Assembly: GCA_023053575.1 (NCBI GenBank)
Contig: JAKZAP010000018.1
Span: 3,720,001-3,784,000, forward strand
Length of the DNA: 64,000 nt
Reading direction: 5' to 3'
Source of the DNA: Branchinecta lynchi
Lineage: Eukaryota > Arthropoda > Branchiopoda > Anostraca > Branchinectidae
The notes beneath the pieces were generated by a model. It ran no database searches. It was not told the origin of the DNA and worked only from the letters and a program-made list of their open reading frames with translations. This document shows positions 57,386 through 64,000 of the stretch, one piece after another. Position 1 is the first letter of the stretch. Each line of letters opens with the position of its first letter. Position numbers and translations under genes: made by a program.

Positions 57386-58074
57386 CTAGAAAACAAAAAT
57401 ATGTATATACGACACCTACTACTATTTTATATATAACTTTTCTTGAACAGGTATGCAATGCATATCTTCCTGTGTCCAACAGGAAGTTATATTATGACGA
57501 TTGCTTTTGTGGAGGTTGTTTCGTATCATCCTCCAGAGATGCTGATAAGAAGCCGTATCAGCATCACAGATTTCATCGAGCACTTTTCTTCAAAAACTGA
57601 AAAGTAAACGCTGACCTCCAAAAAATAAATAAAAAACAATACTTTCCTACTATCCCTTGCTTTCCAAAAGCTAATTAAAAAGAATGACAGAACAACTTAC
57701 TCTCTTAGACAACCAGCCTATGCACTAGGTGATACCTTTTCACAATCAGATTTCCACTGAAGATACAGCTTGTCAACTGAAACAACATCCTCCTATCCCT
57801 TGCTTTCCAAAAGCTAGTTATTCAGCATCGATCATCGTCTTTGTTCTAGAATTTTCTTGCTCTCAAGGGCCAACAAGTGGTGTTGTTATTGTTTACTTTT
57901 ACTTCCACGACCCCTAGAGTATTCATTTTAGTAGACCTATAGTAGACTTTCACGACCGTAGACGGCATCTGATGTATCGGTAAGTGCTTGGGTCCCAACA
58001 GTAGTCATAGTAGGTCTACAGTACGCTTGGATTGTTACTTTACTAAAACAACATAAGAAGAACAAGTCCTACCT
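57386..58074. other. EEFSEC: Upstream intron sequence; no further EEFSEC exon seen
   Basis: I looked on - for the GTPase motifs (D-C-P-G-H, N-K-x-D) from here to 64,000 and did not find them. Sequence at 57,430-57,560 partly mirrors 28,870-29,070 ('aggaagttatattgtg' in reverse), so an old repeat is present. Confidence 0.45.
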
Positions 58075-58300
58075 ATCAAACTATTCTGTACGAAAAAGTT
58101 ATAACAGTTCACATACCTCCATCTCGGTTCATATCAGAATAACAACCTCGACGGTCATTTAAAAATATGAACCTCGAATTCGGCTCAGTAAATATTTTTC
58201 ATAACCTACCTCGCATTTGGCTCGGATGGTTATTTTCAACGACCGTCTCGGTGTTATTTTCCGATATAAACGCATCAGTCACAGTTAGCTTAAAAAGATA
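58075..58300 (-). repeat. Repeat C copy
   Basis: Complement of the 28.3-kb unit: 'catacctccatctcggttcatatcag', 'acctcgacggtcatttaaa', 'cgcatttggctcgg', 'gaccgtctcggtgttattttccgatat'. A C run at 58,346-58,359 follows. Confidence 0.75.
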
Positions 58301-60479
58301 AACGACGAGACGAATGGCAAAACGAAAAGCAGAAAATGAAACGACCCCCCCCCCCCCCCCACAAAAACCAAATGTACCATTTACAATAATAACTAGAACA
58401 ACGAGTACGAGTCAAGTCTCACGATATTTTGCAATCCGCTTCTTTAGGCTACAGCAATGTATCGGTTACAGCACACAACTCCAGCATGCAGCAACAACTA
58501 GCAGTCCACAACTTCGTTGGCTGATAACTGAATAACACAGTATGTAAATACTACATACTGTTGTGTCGGTATCTATGTCAAGTGCTTAACTAACTGTATG
58601 TGCATACCGAAGTGCACAAGATGGTACTTTGTAGAATCTAATTGCACAAATGAAGACTCAGAACTAAATAACATCCTGTTAAACTGAAGTCCACGTCAGT
58701 TGGATATTGCTAAATCCCATACTACGTCGACATCAGGTAGCTTCCGGTTAGTCCACGTCAGTTGGACCTTCACTTGTGCAGATAGGAGTATATAAGCTTT
58801 TTCCAGTCTTAGTGCTGGGTCTTTTCGTCATTCATATTTTGTAAGTCAATCATGACTATTATCGTTATCGATCGTGATATTATTTACCCGGATTGGGATT
58901 ACCTTTATAAAGAGTAAGTCAGAAATAAAACCACTATATGTTAACGTAAACCTTGTCTACTACCGCCCTTACTTACCCGCCGCCTTACACGCTACGGTTA
59001 CGCTACCTCAAGTTACAGACTACTACCACCCCCTCTACCCTAAGACTACTGTGTACGCTCCATCTTCAGTTACAACAATATTACTATTATTTTATTTATA
59101 ACCCATCAAAGTTAGCTTAATAAGACAAACGACGGAGTAAGACAAAACTAAAAGCAGAAAAGGGAACGAAGAAAGCCCACAAAAAAAGATGTACAATTAC
59201 AACAAGAAGTGCAAGAATGAGTGCGAGTCACTATCACGATATTTGTAGTCCGTTTATTCAGGATACATAACTGTACATATTTTTATTATTTTAACAACGG
59301 GAACCATTAGCGCGAGTCACTCTAAGGATATTTTGCAACCCGCTTGTTAAGGCTACAGCACTGTTCACAACTTCATACTTGGCTGATAACTGAATAACAC
59401 TGTTTTTTCGTTTGAGCGTATTCTTGCCTACTATTCTGGGATCTGCCTAAAGGTCAGTTCACATACAGCCCGAATTTCGCAGTAGGATGCGAATATCCTC
59501 CTAAGCTCTGGGACTGTGACGCATCGCATGTAGATTTCGCTTTGGAGTTTTTCTGTTTAGTTTCAGCTGTTTTGCTTCAAATTTTTTTTTTACTTGTTTT
59601 TCATCTTTCTGTTTTTGACGCTTTTCTTTCAAATAATGCATTAAACTGATACGTCAACTACAGTGCTTTGGCATTTTTATTCTCTATAATTTTGGTTACT
59701 AAAAAAAGTAAAGAACGAAGAAGTGAAGATTTTGAAATAAAAAGTAGGTGGAAGTAAAACAACAGCTGTAAGCTCATATGGTACTTCCTGATACGCCTGC
59801 CAAGTTTCGTCTTGAAGAACGCTATCACCGGAATTCAGGAAGGCCCCCCTCCACCCCCGCCAAGTGTCCGGATCCAGTCCAACTGAGCAAACGATTTATC
59901 TTGTTCTTCCTAGCAAGTTTAACTTCGACCCCTCGATTCTAACCGTTTCTTGAGATTTCCAATCAACCCTTCCCAGCTCCCTCATAGCTGTTGACTCCGC
60001 TATCATAAGTTGAGACGGACCATTTGATAAAAAGTAGTTTTCGACTTTGCAGTTAACATGCGCACTTTAAGGGAGCTAGCATCATTAGTAAGGAAAACCC
60101 TCTAGTCTGGGGCCCAAGTATCAAAATGTGAAAAGCAGCTTTCCCGTCGGGGGCAGCTGATCCGACGATGGATTCTAGGTAAGTCGACCACGCTGATTTC
60201 GAATCTGGGCGGGATACTGGGATCAGACATGTGCTAAAGATGTTACGCACCAACACTCAAATTCGGATGTCTTGGCGTTCCATTTCATTTTTCTAAAGCG
60301 GATCGAAAACTATTATCAGCTAATCAGCTACGGTGATTCCAACTCTGACTAATAACTATCCTTCAGAAACAATGGAAAAGTTTATTTAGGTATGTTTATT
60401 TACGGTGAAAGAGTACATTTATTAAAACCATATTTGCAAAAGTTGGTCCTGTCAACTTTCATATTTAATCACAAATGAG
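58301..60479. other. No gene; LINE tail at 59,088-59,165 (-)
   Basis: 'tttatttataacccatcaaagttagctt...acgacggagtaa' is a - strand LINE 3' end. 'gtccacgtcagttgga' occurs twice (58,690 and 58,752). A short - strand Penelope end ('aaataatgcattaaactgatacgtcaactacagtgcttt') is at 59,630-59,670. Repeat D phrases recur at 59,770-59,960. Confidence 0.5.
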
Positions 60480-60719
60480 TTAGGCTTCGAAATCCTCTTC
60501 TTCCTCGTCTATTACAATGACATTGACACATTTCCCCCCGGATACGCATAGTAAATCACGAGATCTCTTGGTTACAGCACATGAGCATTTTTGCTGCAAG
60601 ATTCCTTGCAGGCACAAAAAACACCGACCACACTGTCTGGAAAAATATGGCCCATCAGTTGCCACTGCTTTTGCTCCCCCACGTATCTCATCGGCCCATC
60701 CATAGTCCAGTGGGTTCAA
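60480..60719 (-). CDS. Cys-rich ORF, unrecognised (possible exon or transposon remnant)
   Basis: 79 residues: GPYFSRQCGRCFLCLQGILQ, QKCSCAVTKRSRDLLCVSGG KC, then an acidic C-terminus (DEEEEDFEA). Eight cysteines in about 40 residues suggest zinc binding. No full-length context; ATG choice arbitrary. It may belong with the fragments at 60,993-61,880. Confidence 0.3.
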   Translation of the reverse strand: MNPLDYGWADEIRGGAKAVATDGPYFSRQCGRCFLCLQGILQQKCSCAVTKRSRDLLCVSGGKCVNVIVIDEEEEDFEA

Positions 60720-60992
60720 AGAGACAGGTATTGGGTCGTGAGCTTGCGTCTACACGGAAAATTGCAAAAATGCACGCAGCCAGTGCAAAAAAAAAAAAAT
60801 GATCCGTCGGTGGGTGACAGCCACATGGGCTCCTTTTGCGTGGCAAAAGATGTATACAGAGATCATTTTTAGGCAATTCTTCAGCCGTTTCATAGTATGG
60901 CTGTCACTCTGCTTTAAAAGGACAGAAAAGTTTTCTCTGATTTGTGATGTCTAGTACACACTACCATCATTTACACTTTGGTTCGATTTCCA

Positions 60993-61880
60993 TCACAAGT
61001 TCCTCAAGCATTTATCGAGATACCTGGCCTTCTCTGCAACAAAATCACGACCCCTGCATCCAGAAGCAAGAAGAATATCTCGCTCAGTTAGTGCACAAGC
61101 ATGTTCAATTACTATGTTAACGCTCCTTGACGCTTCAGAAACTCTGCGAAGTTGAGACTCTGGCCTCTCTCTACATTCTTTTTTCGGGTAAAAGAGGAAG
61201 GTGTCAGTATATGAAAAGTCAACACTTTGAGACCTTAACTGTAGGACCATGGGACTAGGAGTTGATGTTGATGTCCAGGTTGCACAGTGTCAGAAGTCCC
61301 ATCAGCTAACAAGACTGAGGACTTAGAAGTGGAAAAAAACTTTTTCCTACAAGTTTCATGCAACACACAATCACAAAAATCAGGTTTTGACATTGCAGTC
61401 ATGAGCTTTTTTGCAGCAAATCACTTAGCTTGTCTAACACTTTAGCCTGTGACCAAGGAGCGATGTCAGTTGTTTGGCACAAATACACATAGAAAAGTCA
61501 ATCAGTTTTCTCTTTTATGGGCTGTTGGCAAACAGCATCCATTTTTGGCAAACCGTAACCATCTACAATCTCTTCTTCCACTGATTAAAGATTGAGAAAC
61601 CCCTTGATAAACTTTTCATGATATTTGGCCTTCTCACTGCATGCCACCAAAGATTTAGGTGCTGGCAATAGCAGCACCTGCCATTGTAGTCATCAGAGGC
61701 CTATAGTGCCTGTCTCTTACTGTCTTCAATGTATCACTGAGCTTGTCCAGGACTCAAGCCTCTGATAAAGGAAGAATATCCGTGTTTGGCACAAAATAAG
61801 AAGTCAGATTTCTCCTCTTTCTTTAGGATATTCGCAATCCGGACCTGCTTCTTGGTCAGTTGATCCATTCAGTTTCCTGT
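60993..61880 (-). pseudogene. Degenerate protein-coding remnant, probably transposon-associated
   Basis: On -, 61,250-60,993 reads LRRVSEASRSVNIVIEHACA, LTERDILLASGCRGRDFVAEKARYLDKCLRNL. The pattern 'cA..l.D..LL....GrDfvA.EA.Yh.kCl' resembles the Cys/His segment common in predicted proteins carried by mobile elements in fish and cnidarians. Further upstream on - (61,870-61,390) broken frames begin MDQLTKKQVRIANILKKEE and contain two related segments (FCAKHGYSS..SPGQAQ and LCQTTDIAPWSQAKVLDKLS). Stops interrupt all of it. Confidence 0.4.
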
Positions 61881-62434
61881 AAAGAATAAAATATGTTACA
61901 ACACCATAGGTACTTAGATATTATAGTATTAACAAACCTTGAAATTACAGAGGAATTTACAGTTGTTAAAACAAATATAATACAATAAAATTTGTTGATT
62001 TTTAGCTTGGCTAACTAGTGGCAAACAAAGACCATAAAATATCTCATAAGAAAAAGGTTAGCCTTTTATAATAATGGAGAGTTTTGCAAGTAAACTTTGT
62101 TATGACTACCATAGTTGTGCGTAGCAGCTTCAGGGTTCTGTATTTTTTCCTGTACCCTACTAATGATCAAACCACAGGATATGAAAATATTTCTGCTGAC
62201 TAGTCGGAGACTCACAGCATCTAGGTTATTCACTAAGCTACTGATTTACTGTAACCCGACTTTGCTACTGAGCTTCTCAGCCTTTTTAGCTGCTCAAATT
62301 AGTTAAGTTATCATAACAAAAAATGGAAATAGCCATGTGGCATGGCCGACAAGCGTCAGACATCTGTACAGTATGTACAGTGAACAGGGGCGTCACAACT
62401 GTGGGGGGGGGGGGGGGGGGCGACCCTTCCAACT
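61881..62434. other. No gene; G tract of 18 near 62,402
   Basis: 'caggggcgtcacaactgtgg' runs into 18 G, the same arrangement as 'aggggtgtcactatgg' before the G tract at 10,709. Likely an element end. Confidence 0.45.
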
Positions 62435-62512
62435 GTAAATATTCCTTCAGCCCAAGCTGACTGCGAATCATATTTGATGGTGCAAAATGGATACGTCAGC
62501 TGAATTTTCTTG

Positions 62513-62555
62513 GAGCTATACTTCAGCCGTTCTTGGCAAGGGCCTCTTCAGGCTC
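62513..62555 (-). ncRNA. Hammerhead-like motif, lineage 2 (probably inactive)
   Basis: On -: GAGC, CTGAAGA, stem II, GAAG (consensus GAAA), UAU, A, GCTC. The change at the A15.1 position breaks the pair next to the cleavage site. Confidence 0.6.
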
Positions 62556-62619
62556 AAAACCGCTCAAGTTGGAAAAACGTACCCTTCACACAAGTTCATT
62601 TTCCACCTTGAGCGGTTCT

Positions 62620-62663
62620 GAGCCTGAAGAGGACCCTTGCCAAGAAGGGCTGAAATATAGCTC
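62620..62663 (+). ncRNA. Minimal hammerhead ribozyme motif, lineage 2
   Basis: GAGC 62620-62623, CTGAAGA 62624-62630, stem II closing with a G-U pair, GAA 62652-62654, AUAU 62655-62658, A at 62659, GCTC 62660-62663. Complete core and full stem I. Confidence 0.8.
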
Positions 62664-62754
62664 CAATAAAATTCAGCTGACGTATCCGTTTTGCACAATC
62701 AAATATCCTCCAAATGTGTCCCGCCAGTCTGTAAAAAATAACTGAGTTGGTGTG

Positions 62755-62945
62755 AAGCACTGCAATTTTCCGTTTTTCATGAAAATCAGTTGATTTTTTG
62801 TCAAAACAGTCATTTTTTTTAATCAGTCAATTATTTTTCAAAGCTGTCATTTTTGTTCTTGAAAACAGTTCTTCTTTCTGCAACAACAGTCAGTAAATAC
62901 CTTGCCCCCCCCCCCCGACAAACATTTCAGCTAGTAACGCCTCTG
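62755..62945 (-). repeat. 'cgactgttt' repeat element, inverted copy
   Basis: On -: 'gcgttactagctgaaatgtttgtcgg(G)n', 'gcaaggtatttactgactg', then several 'gaaaa..tgactgttttgac' units. Same family as 56,775-57,060 and 14,840-15,010. Confidence 0.75.
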
Positions 62946-64000
62946 ACAGTGACAGTAACTTAGCATAGCCTCCGGCCTCCAAAAATGAGGCTTTTATAAT
63001 GGACTGACTAACAGTTCTGTAACATTCACAAAAAAAACAATACATACCATGAATAATCTTAAACTCTCGACAGTCCAACTTATTTGCTGTTTAATCTGGG
63101 CCTATAAGCAAGTGGAGCTTTCTACTACCTAAAAGGCCTTAACCCACACTCAAGAACAACCACATTGCAGCTCTGCTTGAATGATTTTTACCTGTTTATT
63201 CTTCTTAATATCCTCCAATTCTCAGGTGAAATATCTTGGAATTCTTGGTTTGTAAACACTATTGCCACTTTTTCTTGTCTGGAACATGTGACTTTTGGCC
63301 GCAAAAGATGTTTTGCTTACTTTTTATATTTACTTGCAAGGAACCGGTCGTAGAATTTTGGCTTGCTCTGTCGAAGAAGTGAAAACTGTCATTAACCGCA
63401 GATTTCTGCGACAGGCGGCAACGCTGCTTCTGAAATGTTTGAATGTTTACATCTGCTTGCTTTTGATTGGTCGAAAGCTGGACCGCGGATGCAACCGCAC
63501 AAGCCGCAACCGCAGAATAGTTAGAGTGTAAGAGGTTAGAAAAGTATGTCCGATATACCAAAAACCTGTATCCCGGTAACTTTCGTGAGTAACAGAACGT
63601 ACGGGAGGTCCTGTGATCTCTAGAGGTGTTGCACCAGTAAGACCCTCCACTTTTAGAAGGAGAAGACTTTCGGTTCAGTGGACCTCAGACTACTCGAGAC
63701 AAAAATGATAATGGGCTCATGGGATCATGAAAATACATATTTCGCTTAAAAGTATTTTTCTTACTTTACGGACAAGATTGGTACTTTAAGGAATAGTCCT
63801 TGTGCGATAAACCATTGTAGCACAAATGATCATGGATTGAGATGTATCGGTCTATGAAAAATACTTTTCGACCTTGCGGTTAAGATATAAAGTTTTTAAG
63901 GGAGCTAGACAGAAAATATTTTATTTTCGAACTTGACTGTACTGACGCGGACTTTAAAGGCGCTAGGAATTCATCTACAAGCAAAACGCTACCGTTTGAT
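62946..64000. other. No gene recognised
   Basis: Includes inverted 'aaccgcagatttctgcg' / 'aaccgcag' phrases at 63,395-63,515. The end (63,860-63,910, 'ttttcgaccttgcggttaa...taagggagctag') matches 60,035-60,075, another unnamed repeat. Confidence 0.4.

Larger units (their letters stand above)
62435..62712. mobile_element. Penelope-like ends, lineage 2, inverted pair
   Basis: - copy 62,435-62,575 and + copy 62,590-62,712; outer ends 'ccttcagcccaagctgactgc' and 'cgtatccgttttgcacaatcaaatat'. Arrangement as at 17,340-17,612. Confidence 0.85.

Noticed and set aside
63259..63561. 100-codon ORF on - and its + shadow
   Set aside because: Overlapping ORFs on both strands across inverted 'aaccgcag' phrases; no protein-like pattern.
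57386..64000. Search for the GTPase-domain exons of EEFSEC
   Set aside because: No P-loop, DCPGH or NKxD-like coding segment found on -; these exons must lie beyond the window or be too diverged for me to see.

Overview
This window is nuclear DNA of an invertebrate-like metazoan. Three things point that way: a spliced gene for the eukaryotic selenocysteine elongation factor EEFSEC with GT/AG introns of 3.8 to 11.3 kb, a secreted cathepsin L-like protease, and a dense, deeply nested load of animal-type mobile elements (non-LTR LINEs, Penelope-like elements, hAT-type and TTAA-type MITEs). I cannot name the species. Long G/C homopolymers mark many element ends. I found no rRNA, convincing tRNA, CRISPR array or bacterial gene.

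Layout. 0-20 kb: no host gene; a decayed endonuclease/RT LINE (1.69-3.99 kb), two abutting hAT MITEs (5.6-6.6 kb), a 1.6-kb hAT-type element with perfect 8-bp target duplication (7.4-9.0 kb), LINE 3' ends (9.9-10.4 and 18.8-19.4 kb), a satellite-like array of about 327-bp units (11.25-13.23 kb), a TTAA MITE (16.6-17.0 kb) and a Penelope end pair (17.3-17.6 kb). 20.1-21.1 kb: an intronless cathepsin L-like gene on +. It converges on EEFSEC, whose last six coding exons lie on - between 57,385 and 21,479; the first exons (most of the GTP-binding domain) are outside the window. Everything between the exons is intron packed with repeats, including an almost intact LINE (42.4-47.2 kb), a 4.2-kb Penelope palindrome (51.3-55.6 kb) and seven copies or pieces, across the window, of an unnamed modular non-coding repeat (here 'repeat A'). 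57.4-64 kb: probably the next EEFSEC intron; repeats plus remnants of a Cys-rich, possibly transposon-derived protein.

Most notable signal. The Penelope ends carry a minimal hammerhead ribozyme: core CUGANGA, a GC-rich stem II, GAAA, a stem III reduced to the self-complementary AUAU, and a cleavage residue followed by the second strand of stem I. Two sequence lineages occur (CUGACGA and CUGAAGA) with a compensatory change in stem I (GACAGC/GCUG versus GAGC/GCUC). The self-complementary stem III is what is expected of ribozymes that cleave as dimers, and the elements often sit as inverted pairs. Second, the full-length LINE has ORF1 and ORF2 in one frame separated by a single UAG in a read-through-like context (UAG GGA GGC, then a stem-loop) with no in-frame AUG for ORF2.

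How the genes relate. EEFSEC delivers Sec-tRNA to the ribosome and implies that the organism makes selenoproteins. The cathepsin has no visible functional link; it is only its convergent neighbour. The mobile elements appear to use the long introns as tolerated insertion sites.
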